NCBI RefSeq assembly: GCF_900583165.1
Contig: NZ_UTKY01000087.1
Coordinates: 44,800 to 108,799, forward strand
DNA: 64,000 bases
Direction of reading: 5' to 3'
Source: Pseudomonas viridiflava
GTDB taxonomy: Bacteria; Pseudomonadota; Gammaproteobacteria; Pseudomonadales; Pseudomonadaceae
Numbering within the stretch: the stretch's first letter is position 1; every line of letters starts with the position of its first letter. Made by a program: the position numbers and the translations under genes. The notes beneath the pieces were generated by a model. That model did no database searches. It was not told the DNA's origin and worked only from the letters and a program-made list of their open reading frames with translations. Of the stretch, positions 50,843 through 60,348 are shown piece by piece.

Positions 50843-51166
50843 TCAGATGTTGAAGCTTTCGCCGCAGCCACATTCACCGCGTACGTTGGGGTTGTTGAAC
50901 TTGAAGCCTTCGTTCAACCCTTCCTTGACGAAATCGAGTTCGGTGCCGTCCAGGTAGGTCAGGCTTTTAGGGTCGATGATCACTTTCTCGCCGTGACTTT
51001 CGAACACCTGGTCATCCTCAACCACCTCGTCGACAAACTCCAGCACGTAGGCAAGGCCGGAACAGCCTGTGGTGCGAACACCCAGACGAATCCCCTCACC
51101 TTTACCGCGCCCATTCAGGGAGCGGCGAATGTGTTGCGCAGCCGCTTCTGTCATGCTGATAGCCAT
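50843..51166 (-). CDS. iscA: A-type Fe-S carrier IscA
   Basis: IscA carries iron or Fe-S clusters to apoproteins. The 107-residue protein has the three conserved cysteines, in TTGCSGLAY and GECGCGESF. AAGGAG precedes the ATG at 51166. It lies between iscU and hscB. Confidence 0.97.
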   Translation of the reverse strand: MAISMTEAAAQHIRRSLNGRGKGEGIRLGVRTTGCSGLAYVLEFVDEVVEDDQVFESHGEKVIIDPKSLTYLDGTELDFVKEGLNEGFKFNNPNVRGECGCGESFNI

Positions 51167-51194
51167 CGTTGACTCCTTACTCGTCGCCAAATGC

Positions 51195-51581
51195 TTAGAT
51201 CAAGCCTTTCTTCTGCTTGTAGTCGCGAACGGCCGCCTTGATGGCGTCTTCTGCGAGTACGGAGCAGTGGATTTTCACTGGCGGCAGGGCCAGTTCTTCG
51301 GCCAGCTGGGTGTTGCTGATAGTCACAGCCTCATCCAGGGTCTTGCCTTTCATCCACTCGGTCGCCAGGGAGCTGGAGGCGATGGCCGAGCCGCAGCCAT
51401 AGGTCTTGAACTTGGCGTCTTCGATAACGCCAGCGTCGTTGACCTTGATCTGCAGGCGCATCACATCGCCGCACGCCGGAGCGCCGACCATGCCGGTGCC
51501 GACATCTGGGTCTTCCGCGTCCATCTTGCCGACGTTACGCGGGTTTTCGTAGTGGTCGATGACCTTTTCGCTGTAAGCCAT
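51195..51581 (-). CDS. iscU: Fe-S scaffold IscU
   Basis: IscU is the scaffold on which new clusters form. The 128-residue protein has the three cluster cysteines (VGAPACGDVM, YGCGSAIASSS and KIHCSVLAEDA) and the LPPVK motif recognised by HscA. It follows iscS by 99 bases. Confidence 0.98.
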   Translation of the reverse strand: MAYSEKVIDHYENPRNVGKMDAEDPDVGTGMVGAPACGDVMRLQIKVNDAGVIEDAKFKTYGCGSAIASSSLATEWMKGKTLDEAVTISNTQLAEELALPPVKIHCSVLAEDAIKAAVRDYKQKKGLI

Positions 51582-51680
51582 GGTACTGAATCCTCACTCA
51601 TCAGGGCCGCTCTGGAACCCTGTAGACACGCCTGCGTTTTCCGCCACGTTCCTACAGAGCTTGGGTGGCGGCTTCTTTGT

Positions 51681-52895
51681 TTAGTGTGCCGCCCACTCGA
51701 TCTTGGAAATATCGACACCGTCTTTGAACATGTCCCACAGCGGCGACAGAACGCGCAGCTTGTTGACGGCCTCGCAGACTTTCTGCGCGGCGTAGTCGAC
51801 TTGCTCTTCAGTGGTGAAGCGGCCGAAGGTAAAGCGGATCGAGCTGTGCGCCAGTTCGTCGTTGCGGCCCAAGGCGCGCAGTACGTACGAAGGCTCAAGG
51901 GACGCCGAGGTGCAGGCCGAACCGGACGAAACCGCCAGGTCCTTGAGCGCCATGATCAGCGACTCGCCTTCAACGTAGTTGAAGCTCAAATTCAGGTTGT
52001 GCGGTACACGGGCGGTCATGCTGCCGTTGATGTACAGCTCTTCAAGGTTCTCGACCTGCTTGAAGAAGCGGTCGCTCAGGGCCTTGATACGAATGTTCTC
52101 GGCAGCCATGTCTTCTTTGGCCACACGGAAGGCTTCGCCCATGCCGACGATCTGGTGGGTCGCCAGGGTGCCCGAACGCATGCCGCGCTCGTGACCGCCG
52201 CCGTGCATGGTGGCTTCGATACGCACGCGCGGCTTGCGGCTCACATACAGGGCGCCGATGCCTTTAGGGCCGTAGGTCTTGTGGGCAGAGAACGACATCA
52301 GGTCGACTTTCAGCTTCGACAGGTCGATATCGACCTTGCCGGTGGACTGAGCAGCGTCGACGTGCAGCAGGATGCCCTTCGAACGCGTCAGCTCGCCGAT
52401 GGCGGCGATGTCGTTGATGGTGCCGATCTCGTTGTTCACGTGGATCACGGAAACCAGGATGGTGTCTTCACGCAGCGCGGCTTCGATCATGGCCGGGGTG
52501 ACGATACCGTCGGTGGTTGGCTCAAGGTAGGTAACCTCAAAACCTTCACGCTCCAGTTGGCGCATGGTGTCAAGGACAGCCTTGTGCTCAATCTTGGTGG
52601 TGATCAGGTGTTTGCCTTTGGTCGCGTAGAAATGCGCCGCGCCCTTGATTGCCAGGTTGTCAGACTCGGTGGCACCGGAGGTCCAGACGATTTCGCGCGG
52701 GTCGGCGTTAACCAGGTCGGCGACTTGGCGACGAGCGTTCTCGACCGCTTCTTCGGCTTTCCAGCCAAATACGTGGGAACGGGAGGCAGGGTTGCCGAAG
52801 TTTCCGTCAACCAGCAGGCATTCGCTCATCTTTTGTGCGACACGCGGATCAACCGGGGTGGTCGCTGAGTAATCAAGGTAAATCGGCAATTTCAT
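51681..52895 (-). CDS. iscS: Cysteine desulfurase IscS
   Basis: IscS takes sulfur from cysteine for Fe-S clusters and tRNA thiolation. The 404-residue PLP enzyme begins MKLPIYLDYSATTPVD, has the PLP lysine in SFSAHKTYGPKG, and the sulfur-carrying cysteine in SGSACTSASLEPS. It is the second gene of the operon, 50 bases after iscR. Confidence 0.98.
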   Translation of the reverse strand: MKLPIYLDYSATTPVDPRVAQKMSECLLVDGNFGNPASRSHVFGWKAEEAVENARRQVADLVNADPREIVWTSGATESDNLAIKGAAHFYATKGKHLITTKIEHKAVLDTMRQLEREGFEVTYLEPTTDGIVTPAMIEAALREDTILVSVIHVNNEIGTINDIAAIGELTRSKGILLHVDAAQSTGKVDIDLSKLKVDLMSFSAHKTYGPKGIGALYVSRKPRVRIEATMHGGGHERGMRSGTLATHQIVGMGEAFRVAKEDMAAENIRIKALSDRFFKQVENLEELYINGSMTARVPHNLNLSFNYVEGESLIMALKDLAVSSGSACTSASLEPSYVLRALGRNDELAHSSIRFTFGRFTTEEQVDYAAQKVCEAVNKLRVLSPLWDMFKDGVDISKIEWAAH

Positions 52896-52945
52896 GGACT
52901 TTCTCCTAAATCAGGCTGGCTGGCGCGCCGTTAGCTCTGCGGCTG

Positions 52946-53437
52946 TCACTCGACGGCGGACGCTTCAATCTTGTCCAGACGCGGCGCCTTGGTATTGCAA
53001 CGGCGCTGGTCCTGACGCTGGGCTACTTCTTGCACCTCACGGCGAGTCACAAGATCAGCCAAGCTGATACCACTCAAAAACTCATGGATCTGCAGGCTCA
53101 AATCGCACCACAAGTGGTGCGTCAGGCAGGTGTCGCCTGCATGGCAATCACCCAGGCCTTGGCATTTGGTAGCGTCAACGGATTCGTTGACCGCGTCGAT
53201 CACCTGGGCGACCTGGATGCCCTGCATATCGCGGGACAATTGATAGCCACCACCTGGCCCACGGACACTGGAAACCAAGTTGCTGCGGCGCAATTTGGCA
53301 AACAGCTGCTCAAGATAGGACAGGGAAATGCCTTGGCGCTCGGAGATATCGGCCAGGGACACCGGCCCAGTTTGCGCGTGCAAAGCCAGGTCGAGCATGG
53401 CAGTCACCGCGTATCGGCCTTTTGTAGTCAGTCTCAT
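52946..53437 (-). CDS. iscR: Fe-S-responsive regulator IscR
   Basis: IscR, an Rrf2-family [2Fe-2S] regulator, represses its own operon when clusters are plentiful. The 163-residue protein has a winged helix (LADISERQGISLSYLEQLFA) and the cluster cysteines in CQGLGDCHAGDTC. The ATG at 53437 (MRLTTKGRYAV) fits the family; two codons more are open from a TTG. A Type 1 IscR site overlaps its promoter. Confidence 0.96.
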   Translation of the reverse strand: MRLTTKGRYAVTAMLDLALHAQTGPVSLADISERQGISLSYLEQLFAKLRRSNLVSSVRGPGGGYQLSRDMQGIQVAQVIDAVNESVDATKCQGLGDCHAGDTCLTHHLWCDLSLQIHEFLSGISLADLVTRREVQEVAQRQDQRRCNTKAPRLDKIEASAVE

Positions 53438-53470
53438 GGACAATTACCAAGGTGTTTCAGAATGTGGGCA

Positions 53471-53503
53471 AGTATGCGATTCCCGACTATTTAAGTCAAC
53501 TAT
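53471..53503 (-). promoter_or_regulatory. isc promoter with Type 1 IscR site
   Basis: On the minus strand TTGACT (53494-53499) and CATACT (53471-53476) are 17 bases apart. The 25 bases 53479-53503 read ATAGTTGACT, four A/T-rich bases, then TAGTCGGGAAT, very close to the Type 1 IscR consensus, and they cover the -35 and spacer. This explains autorepression of the isc operon. Confidence 0.88.
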
Positions 53504-53624
53504 AAGACCTAGTGCTTTAGTCAGGATTACCCGTAGAAAGGGCGCCAAATAATAGCAGGATGGGGCGGGATCGAATAGCAGGAAGCGGACCGGTTCGGGA
53601 TCGTGAGGTCAGCGCAGGTCAAAA

Positions 53625-53714
53625 TGTGGGAGGGGCTTGCTCCCGATAGCGGTGGACCAGCCCCACACACGCGGCGACTGAACTGCAGCCATCGGGGGCG
53701 AGCGCCCTCCCGCA
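53625..53714. repeat. REPIN, GGGAGGGGCTTGC family
   Basis: Left arm TGTGGGAGGGGCTTGCTCCC and an inverted right arm with some decay (GGGGGCGAGCGCCCTCCCGC) lie between the iscR promoter and the cysE stop. Confidence 0.8.
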
Positions 53715-53722
53715 ATGAGATC

Positions 53723-54505
53723 TCAGCCTGCCTTGGTAGCCGCTTCGTCTTTGATCTCGGCGAAGTCTTCTTCGCGCAACTCAGGCAGATCTTTCGCACA
53801 GTAAGGACTACCCAGGTCCTTCAGTGCGCCGCACATACCCTCCAGTTTGCCGTCCACCGCCTGTAGATGGTCAAGCAATTGACCGATAGCGCGCGCCACC
53901 GGGTCGGGCATGTCTTCGCTGACACCATAGGCGTCGAAGCCGATCTTCTCAGCCATAGCCTTGCGCTTGGCCTCCTGCTCATCACCAACTTCGGGCTTGA
54001 CGATGATTCGGCCGGGAATACCTACAACGGTCGCACCAGGCGGCACAGCCTTGGTCACTACGGCATTGGAGCCAACTTTGGCACCTGCACCCACAGTGAA
54101 CGGGCCGAGCACCTTGGCGCCAGCCCCGACCACCACACCGTCTTCCAGCGTTGGGTGGCGCTTGCCCTTGTTCCAACTGGTCCCGCCCAGAGTAACGCCC
54201 TGATACAGCGTCACGTCGTCGCCGATTTCGGCCGTCTCGCCAATAACGATGCCCATGCCATGATCAATAAAAAAGCGACGACCCACCTTGGCCCCTGGGT
54301 GAATCTCGATCCCGGTCATCCAGCGACCAAAGTTCGACACCAGCCGTGCCAGCCATTTCCAGCCCATACCCCACAGGGCGCTGGACAGACGGTGAACCCA
54401 GATCGCATGCATGCCCGGGTAGCAGGTCAGCACTTCAAAGGCGTTGCGCGCAGCTGGGTCACGGTGGAAAACACTTTGGATATCTTCTCGCAAACGCTCG
54501 AACAT
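53723..54505 (-). CDS. cysE: Serine O-acetyltransferase
   Basis: CysE makes O-acetylserine, the carbon skeleton for cysteine, which IscS later uses as sulfur donor. The 260-residue protein has an N-terminal helical domain (about 1-60) and a left-handed beta-helix of hexapeptide repeats, with the catalytic residues in EIHPGAKVGRRFFIDHGMG. It starts 2 bases after the trmJ stop, so the two are read together. Confidence 0.96.
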   Translation of the reverse strand: MFERLREDIQSVFHRDPAARNAFEVLTCYPGMHAIWVHRLSSALWGMGWKWLARLVSNFGRWMTGIEIHPGAKVGRRFFIDHGMGIVIGETAEIGDDVTLYQGVTLGGTSWNKGKRHPTLEDGVVVGAGAKVLGPFTVGAGAKVGSNAVVTKAVPPGATVVGIPGRIIVKPEVGDEQEAKRKAMAEKIGFDAYGVSEDMPDPVARAIGQLLDHLQAVDGKLEGMCGALKDLGSPYCAKDLPELREEDFAEIKDEAATKAG

Positions 54506-54507
54506 TT

Positions 54508-55278
54508 TTAATCCTTCCGCTTAAGAAGCTCGCCACGGGCCGCTTTTTGGGTTTCCGTGAGGATGCCACGCAATATATTCATTTCTGCACGACTGACCGA
54601 GCTACGCCCGTACAAGCGACGCAGGCGTGCCATCAAGTGCCGTGGTTTTTCAGGATCGAGGAATTCGATGGCCACCAGGGTTTGCTCCAGGTGCTCATAG
54701 AATCGCTCCAGCTCGTCCATGGTGGCCAACTCGCCACTTTTGGTCGACGCGACCTCATCCTTTTCCACTTTGCTCGGCTGCCCTTCAGCGGCCAGCCAGG
54801 CCATGCGCACTTCGTAAGTCAGCACCTGCACCGCCGCCCCAAGATTCAGCGAGCTGAACTCTGGGTCTGATGGAATGTGCACGTGGTAATGACATCGCTG
54901 CAGCTCGTCATTGGTGAGGCCGGAGTCTTCGCGACCGAACACCAAGGCGATTTCAGCGCCGCCAGCGGCCTCTTCGACCACTTTGGTGCCGCACTCACGC
55001 GGGTCCAGCAGCGGCCAAGGAATGCGACGGTCACGCGCGCTGGTGCCGAGCACCAGGTTGCAGCCGACCAAGGCATCTTCCAGCGTGGCGACGACCTGGG
55101 CGTTTTCAAGGATGTCATTGGCGCCGGACGCGCGGGCATCGGCCTCGTGGTGCGGGAACACACGCGGCTCGACCAGCACCAGGCGCGTCAGCCCCATGTT
55201 TTTCATGGCTCGCGCCACCCCGCCGATATTGCCGGGATGACTGGTATTGACCAAGACGACACGAATGTTTTGCAGCAC
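54508..55278 (-). CDS. trmJ: tRNA (cytidine/uridine-2'-O-)-methyltransferase TrmJ
   Basis: TrmJ methylates the ribose at position 32 of tRNA. The 256-residue SPOUT enzyme has the family N-terminus (VVLVNTSHPGNIGGVARAM), the knot motifs ALVFGREDSGL and the SLNLGAAVQVLTYE loop, and a C-terminal extension. It diverges from suhB and is followed by cysE. Confidence 0.94.
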   Translation of the reverse strand: MLQNIRVVLVNTSHPGNIGGVARAMKNMGLTRLVLVEPRVFPHHEADARASGANDILENAQVVATLEDALVGCNLVLGTSARDRRIPWPLLDPRECGTKVVEEAAGGAEIALVFGREDSGLTNDELQRCHYHVHIPSDPEFSSLNLGAAVQVLTYEVRMAWLAAEGQPSKVEKDEVASTKSGELATMDELERFYEHLEQTLVAIEFLDPEKPRHLMARLRRLYGRSSVSRAEMNILRGILTETQKAARGELLKRKD

Positions 55279-55359
55279 GGGAGGCGTTCTCGGACACGGG
55301 AAAGGGGAGCAAATCTTACAGAACCGCCTAAGGTTATGCCATGAAAGCTAACGTCGTCC

Positions 55360-55387
55360 TTCACCTGAAGAAAGTTTCTGCTAGAAT
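55360..55387 (+). promoter_or_regulatory. Probable suhB promoter
   Basis: TTCACC (55360-55365) and TAGAAT (55382-55387) are separated by 16 bases, 36 bases before the suhB ATG. Confidence 0.6.
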
Positions 55388-55423
55388 GCCCGGCTTTCTT
55401 TAACAACCTTAGGTGACACATCC

Positions 55424-56239
55424 ATGCAGCCCATGCTGAATATCGCGCTGCGCGCCGCCCGCAGCGCCAGTGAATTGATCTTCCGCTCCATCGAGCGCCT
55501 GGATACCATCAAGGTCGACGAAAAAGACGCCAAGGATTATGTATCCGAGGTGGATCGCGCCGCCGAACAGAAAATCATCGACGCGCTGCGCAAGGCCTAC
55601 CCTACCCACGGCATCCTCGGTGAAGAAACCGGCCTGCACAAAGGTAGCGGCGAAGGCGAAGACTACTTGTGGATCATCGACCCACTGGATGGCACCACCA
55701 ACTTCCTGCGCGGCATCCCGCACTTTGCCGTAAGCATCGCGTGCAAATATCGTGGTCGCCTCGAACACGCTGTTGTGCTGGACCCGGTTCGCCAGGAAGA
55801 ATTCACCGCCAGCCGTGGCCGTGGCGCCCAGCTGAACGGTCGTCGACTGCGTGTCAGCGGCCGCACCAGCCTGGACGGCGCCCTGCTGGGCACTGGCTTC
55901 CCGTTCCGTGACGACCAGATGGACAACCTGGAAAACTACCTGGGCATGTTCCGCGCCCTGGTTGGCCAGACTGCTGGCATCCGTCGCGCTGGCGCAGCTA
56001 GCCTGGACCTGGCTTATGTTGCTGCTGGTCGTTTCGATGCGTTCTGGGAGTCGGGCCTGTCCGAATGGGACATGGCTGCAGGCGCATTGCTGATTCAAGA
56101 AGCGGGCGGCCTGGTGAGCGACTTCACCGGCGGTCACGACTTCCTTGAGAAAGGCCATGTGGTTGCCGGCAACACCAAATGCTTCAAGGCAGTACTGACG
56201 GCGATCCAGCCGCACCTGCCAGCTTCGCTGAAGCGTTAA
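55424..56239 (+). CDS. suhB: Inositol-1-monophosphatase family protein SuhB
   Basis: SuhB is an inositol monophosphatase fold protein that in enterobacteria also joins rRNA antitermination complexes, and in Pseudomonas affects virulence gene expression. The 271-residue protein shows the metal-site motifs GEETG, WIIDPLDGTTNF and WDMAAGALL. It is monocistronic with its own promoter and terminator. Confidence 0.96.
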   Translation: MQPMLNIALRAARSASELIFRSIERLDTIKVDEKDAKDYVSEVDRAAEQKIIDALRKAYPTHGILGEETGLHKGSGEGEDYLWIIDPLDGTTNFLRGIPHFAVSIACKYRGRLEHAVVLDPVRQEEFTASRGRGAQLNGRRLRVSGRTSLDGALLGTGFPFRDDQMDNLENYLGMFRALVGQTAGIRRAGAASLDLAYVAAGRFDAFWESGLSEWDMAAGALLIQEAGGLVSDFTGGHDFLEKGHVVAGNTKCFKAVLTAIQPHLPASLKR

Positions 56240-56251
56240 GCGAGCGAGCAC

Positions 56252-56281
56252 AAAAAAGCACCCTTCGGGGTGCTTTTTTTT
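56252..56281 (+). terminator. suhB terminator
   Basis: AAAAAAGCACCC and GGGTGCTTTTTT pair around TTCG, with a T-run after it. Confidence 0.93.
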
Positions 56282-56331
56282 GCCTGGAACTTGGCGTTGG
56301 CCGAGAGAGACTAGCAACACCATCAATCAAA

Positions 56332-56422
56332 TGTGGGAGGGGGCTTGCTCCCGATTGCACGGTGTCAGTCAGCATATATGTAGACTGACTCGTCGCTATC
56401 GGGAGCAAGCCCCCTCCCACAT
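56332..56422. repeat. REPIN, GGGAGGGGGCTTGC family
   Basis: TGTGGGAGGGGGCTTGCTCC and its complement flank about 45 bases between suhB and the glycine-zipper gene. Confidence 0.92.
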
Positions 56423-56445
56423 TTTGATTTGCGCCAGGCTTAGGG

Positions 56446-56988
56446 TTACTGCTGGTTCTGACCCAGGATCAGGCGACCTTCTTTGTCGACCGGGATCTGG
56501 CCGCCTGGATCGCGATCCATGCGTACCGAACCTTCCTTGCCATCCAGGTTGTAACGCACGTCATAACCGACAACCTTGTCGCTGATGTCATTGACGGTAT
56601 TACAACGCGTCTGAGTCGTGGTGTAGGTATCGCGGTTCTGCATACCTTCCTGAACCTTGTTACCCGCATAACCACCACCGACCGCGCCAGCTACGGTGGC
56701 AAGTTTCTTACCGTTACCACCACCAATCTGGTTACCCAGCAAGCCGCCCGCCAGGGCGCCTACGACCGTACCGGCGATTTGATGCTGATCCTGGACCGGA
56801 CGCTGCCGGGTGACCGCAACGTCCTTGCAGACCTCACGAGGGGTTTTAATCTGGGTTTTCACCGGCTGCACCGCCAGCACTTGCGCATACTCAGGGCCGC
56901 TTTTTACCAGGCTGTAGGTGGCAACAGCACCCCCGGCAGTCACACCGACAGCACCCAATACCGCACCAACCAGCAACGACTTGTTCAC
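56446..56988 (-). CDS. Glycine-zipper 2TM-domain envelope protein
   Basis: This 180-residue protein has an N-terminal hydrophobic segment (LLVGAVLGAVGVTAGGAVA), an exported middle, and a glycine zipper (about 74-110; GTVVGALAGGLLGNQIGGGN and VAGAVGGGYAGNKVQ). Two cysteines (about 54 and 129) flank the zipper. Relatives are envelope proteins of unclear function. The gene stands alone between suhB and the secDF terminator, read leftward. Confidence 0.85.
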   Translation of the reverse strand: MNKSLLVGAVLGAVGVTAGGAVATYSLVKSGPEYAQVLAVQPVKTQIKTPREVCKDVAVTRQRPVQDQHQIAGTVVGALAGGLLGNQIGGGNGKKLATVAGAVGGGYAGNKVQEGMQNRDTYTTTQTRCNTVNDISDKVVGYDVRYNLDGKEGSVRMDRDPGGQIPVDKEGRLILGQNQQ

Positions 56989-57049
56989 GTGAACCTCCTG
57001 ACCATCACATGCGAACTGAAACGTCCGCGCTATACCCAGCCTTGGAGCA

Positions 57050-57084
57050 AAAAAAAAGGCACGAGTTCAATACTCATGCCTTTC
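57050..57084 (-). terminator. secDF operon terminator
   Basis: On the minus strand AAAGGCATGAGT pairs with ACTCGTGCCTTT (one G-U pair), followed by seven T, 28 bases after the secF stop. Confidence 0.9.
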
Positions 57085-57111
57085 TTGTAACAGCAGATCA
57101 ACAATCGCCCA

Positions 57112-58026
57112 TCAAGGACGGTCGTCGACCTCCTTGCCGGTGCTGGCCGGAGGGATCAGGTCTTCGCTGTTGAGGTTCAGCCAGATCAGCACCACGTTGG
57201 CGATGTAGATCGACGAGTAGGTACCTGCCAGAACGCCGATAAACAGCGCCAAGGAGAAGCCCCACAGGTTGTCGCCACCGAAGATCATCAGCGCCGCAAT
57301 CGCCAGCAAGGTGGAGATCGACGTCGCCATTGTCCGCAGCAGGGTCTGCGTGGTGGAGATGTTGATGTTCTCGATCAATGTAGCCTTGCGCAGTACACGA
57401 AAGTTCTCACGAACCCGGTCGAATACCACGATGGTGTCATTGAGGGAGTAACCAATGATCGCCAGCACAGCCGCCAATACGGTCAGGTCGAAGGTGATCT
57501 GGAAGTACGCCAGGATACCCACGGTCACGATCACGTCGTGGATCAGCGACACAATGGCGCCGACACCGAACTTCCACTGAAAGCGGAAAGCCAGGTAGAT
57601 CATGATGCCGACCAGCGCCATCAGCATGCCGAGGCCGCCTTGGTCGCGCAGCTCTTCACCCACTTGCGGGCCTACGAACTCGACGCGCTTGACCGACGCC
57701 GGGTTGTCGCCGCCGACCTTCTGCAAGGCCTCGGCTACCTGGTGACCCAGTTGCGGGTCTTCGCCTGGCATACGCACCAGCAGGTCGGTGGTCGCACCAA
57801 AACTCTGCACGACGGCTTCGTGATAGCCAGCCTTGACCAGCTCGTTGCGCACCAGGGTAACGTCGGCGGGCTTCTCGTAGGTCAGCTCGATGAGCGTACC
57901 GCCGGTGAAGTCCAGACCGTAGTTCAGACCCTTATGGAACCAGCTGAACAACGCCAGAACGGTAAGGAGCACAGTGACGCCGAACGCAATGTTGCGAACG
58001 CCCATGAAGTTGATTGTACGTAACAT
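57112..58026 (-). CDS. secF: Protein translocase subunit SecF
   Basis: SecF with SecD uses the proton gradient to pull exported proteins through SecYEG. The 304-residue protein has six membrane segments, a first periplasmic loop (about 35-125), and the family motifs YGLDFTGGT near the start and YSLNDTIVVFDRVREN in the membrane domain. It lies 9 bases after secD. Confidence 0.97.
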   Translation of the reverse strand: MLRTINFMGVRNIAFGVTVLLTVLALFSWFHKGLNYGLDFTGGTLIELTYEKPADVTLVRNELVKAGYHEAVVQSFGATTDLLVRMPGEDPQLGHQVAEALQKVGGDNPASVKRVEFVGPQVGEELRDQGGLGMLMALVGIMIYLAFRFQWKFGVGAIVSLIHDVIVTVGILAYFQITFDLTVLAAVLAIIGYSLNDTIVVFDRVRENFRVLRKATLIENINISTTQTLLRTMATSISTLLAIAALMIFGGDNLWGFSLALFIGVLAGTYSSIYIANVVLIWLNLNSEDLIPPASTGKEVDDRP

Positions 58027-58035
58027 GGCAGCCCC

Positions 58036-59904
58036 TTAAATCCACAACTTCTTGAAGTCACGCCCGCCATAGATCAGGTTGACCATTGCGCGGGTCACCA
58101 TGATGGCCGTGAACATCGAGGTAAAGATACCCAGGGACATGGTCACCGCAAAACCTTTGACGGGGCCGGTGCCCATGGCAAAGAGAATCCCACCGACCAG
58201 CAACGTGGTCAGGTTGGAGTCGAGAATCGCGGTGAATGCCCGGCCGAAGCCTTCGTTGATTGCACGCTGCACGGTCATGCCGTTGGCGATCTCTTCACGA
58301 ATCCGCGAGAAGATCAGCACGTTGGCGTCTACCGCCATACCCATGGTGAGTACGATACCGGCGATACCTGGCAGGGTCAGTGTAGCGCCCAGCAAAGACA
58401 TCAGGGCCAGCAGCATCACCATGTTGCCCGCCAGGGCTACGGTGGCAATCACACCAAAGAAGCGGTAGATGGCAATAATGAACAGGGACACGAACAACAT
58501 GCCCCACAAGGCCGCGTCGACACCTTTGGTGATGTTGTCAGCACCCAGGCTCGGGCCGATGGTCCGCTCTTCAGCGAAGTACATCGGCGCAGCCAAGCCA
58601 CCAGCACGCAGCAGCAGGGCCAGCTCGGAAGATTCGCCCTGGCCGTTCAGGCCAGTGATACGGAACTGAGCACCCAGCGGCGACTGGATAGTCGCCAGGC
58701 TGATGATCTTTTTCTCTTCCTTGAAGGTCTGCACCGGTACGTCTTTCTCGACGCCGTTGACGATCTGCTTGGTGTAGGTGGTTACCGGGCGCTGCTCGAT
58801 GAAGATCACCGCCATGCTGCGACCGACGTTGCTGCGCGTAGCGCGGCTCATCAGTTCGCCGCCGTGGCCATCCAGGCGGATGTTCACTTCAGGAGTACCG
58901 TGCTCGCCGAAACCAGCCTTGGCGTCCGTTACTTGGTCACCAGTGATGATCAGGCCACGCTCGATGAGCGCTGGAGGACGGTTGCCTTCACGAAACTCAA
59001 ACTCTTCGGAAGTTGCGCGGGTCGCACCCGGCTCGGCCGCAAGGCGGAATTCCAGGTTGGCGGTCTTACCCAGGATACGCTTGGCTTCAGCAGTGTCCTG
59101 TACGCCTGGCAGCTCAACCACGATACGGTTGGCACCCTGGCGCTGGACGATCGGCTCGGCCACACCCAGTTCGTTGACGCGGTTACGTACCGTGGTCAAG
59201 TTCTGCTTGATGGAGTACTCGCGAATCTCCGCGATCTTTGCCGGGCTCATCGCCAGACGCAGTACAGCCTGACCATTCAGGTCGGCCGGTACGATATCGA
59301 AATCGTTGAAGTTCTTGCGGATCAGCGCACGGGCCTGTTCGCGGGAAGCTTCGTCAGAGAAGCCCAGTTGGATGGCACCGTTGAGCTGCGGCAGGCTGCG
59401 ATAACGCAACTTCTCTTTGCGCAGCAGGCTTTTCACGTCGCCTTCATAGACTTTCAGGCGTGCATCAAGGGCCTTGTCCATGTCCACTTCCAACAGGAAG
59501 TGCACACCACCAGACAAGTCCAGACCCAGCTTCATCGGGTGCGCGCCAATGCTGCGCAACCATTGTGGCGTGGTCTGTGCCAGGTTGAGCGCGACTACGT
59601 AGTCGTCACCCATGACCTTGCGCACGACGTCTTTAGCCGGCAATTGGTCTTCTTGCTTGGTCAGGCGCAACAAACCGCCCTTCGCATCAGCCGCCAATGT
59701 TGCCGCTTTAACCTGGATACCTGCGTCGGTGAGCGCTTTGCTTGCGCGTTCCAGGTCAGCCTGATTGACCTGCAGCGAAGTGCTGGCGCCAGTGATCTGG
59801 ATCGCAGGGTCATCAGGATAGAGATTGGGAGCGGAATAAATAAAACCGATCGCCAGCACCGCCAGGATCAGTACGTATTTCCACAGAGGGTATTTGTTCA
59901 GCAT
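58036..59904 (-). CDS. secD: Protein translocase subunit SecD
   Basis: SecD is the larger partner of SecF. The 622-residue protein has one N-terminal membrane segment, a large periplasmic domain (about 30-440) with GLDLSGGVHFLLEV, and five membrane segments with AVDANVLIFSRIREE in the conserved fourth one. ATG 59904 is taken as the start; a GTG codon directly before it is also open. yajC is 62 bases upstream. Confidence 0.97.
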   Translation of the reverse strand: MLNKYPLWKYVLILAVLAIGFIYSAPNLYPDDPAIQITGASTSLQVNQADLERASKALTDAGIQVKAATLAADAKGGLLRLTKQEDQLPAKDVVRKVMGDDYVVALNLAQTTPQWLRSIGAHPMKLGLDLSGGVHFLLEVDMDKALDARLKVYEGDVKSLLRKEKLRYRSLPQLNGAIQLGFSDEASREQARALIRKNFNDFDIVPADLNGQAVLRLAMSPAKIAEIREYSIKQNLTTVRNRVNELGVAEPIVQRQGANRIVVELPGVQDTAEAKRILGKTANLEFRLAAEPGATRATSEEFEFREGNRPPALIERGLIITGDQVTDAKAGFGEHGTPEVNIRLDGHGGELMSRATRSNVGRSMAVIFIEQRPVTTYTKQIVNGVEKDVPVQTFKEEKKIISLATIQSPLGAQFRITGLNGQGESSELALLLRAGGLAAPMYFAEERTIGPSLGADNITKGVDAALWGMLFVSLFIIAIYRFFGVIATVALAGNMVMLLALMSLLGATLTLPGIAGIVLTMGMAVDANVLIFSRIREEIANGMTVQRAINEGFGRAFTAILDSNLTTLLVGGILFAMGTGPVKGFAVTMSLGIFTSMFTAIMVTRAMVNLIYGGRDFKKLWI

Positions 59905-59966
59905 CACGCCGCCCGCTTATAACGCGGGGCGCCTTGCGCGCCCCGTCGATTGGTAAAGGTTGGAAC

Positions 59967-60305
59967 TTAGATCGCTTTGAGCGTGCCTTTTGGCAGCGTG
60001 GCGGCGATGGCGCCTTTCTGGAACTTCATTTCTACGGTGTCAGAGACTTCCAGTACCACGAAAGCGTCGGAGACCTTGGTGATCTTGCCAGCGATGCCGC
60101 CGGTGGTCACAACTTCGTCACCTTTCTGCAGGCTGCCCAGCAGGTTTTTCTGCTCTTTGGCACGTTTGGCCTGTGGACGCCAGATCATCAGGTAGAAGAT
60201 GACCAGGAAGCCGACCAGGAAAATCCACTCGAAACCACCGCCCATAGGACCGGCAGCGGCAGGCGCAGCGGCGTCAGCCATGGCGTTAGAGATAAAAAAG
60301 CTCAT
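59967..60305 (-). CDS. yajC: Sec translocon accessory protein YajC
   Basis: YajC is a single-spanning membrane protein of the SecDF-YajC complex. The 112-residue protein has an Ala/Pro-rich N-terminus, a membrane segment (about 25-46), the family FYLMIWRPQAKRAKEQ motif and an SH3-like end (GDEVVTTGGIAGKI). It lies between tgt and secD. Confidence 0.96.
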   Translation of the reverse strand: MSFFISNAMADAAAPAAAGPMGGGFEWIFLVGFLVIFYLMIWRPQAKRAKEQKNLLGSLQKGDEVVTTGGIAGKITKVSDAFVVLEVSDTVEMKFQKGAIAATLPKGTLKAI

Positions 60306-60348
60306 TTAGCACTCCAGTTGCAAATAGTGAATCTTAGGGTCGGAAAAC

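Noticed and set aside
9557..56422. Many similar palindromic repeats that could suggest a CRISPR array
   Set aside because: They occur as scattered inverted pairs between genes, not as regularly spaced direct repeats; they are REPINs, and no cas genes are present.
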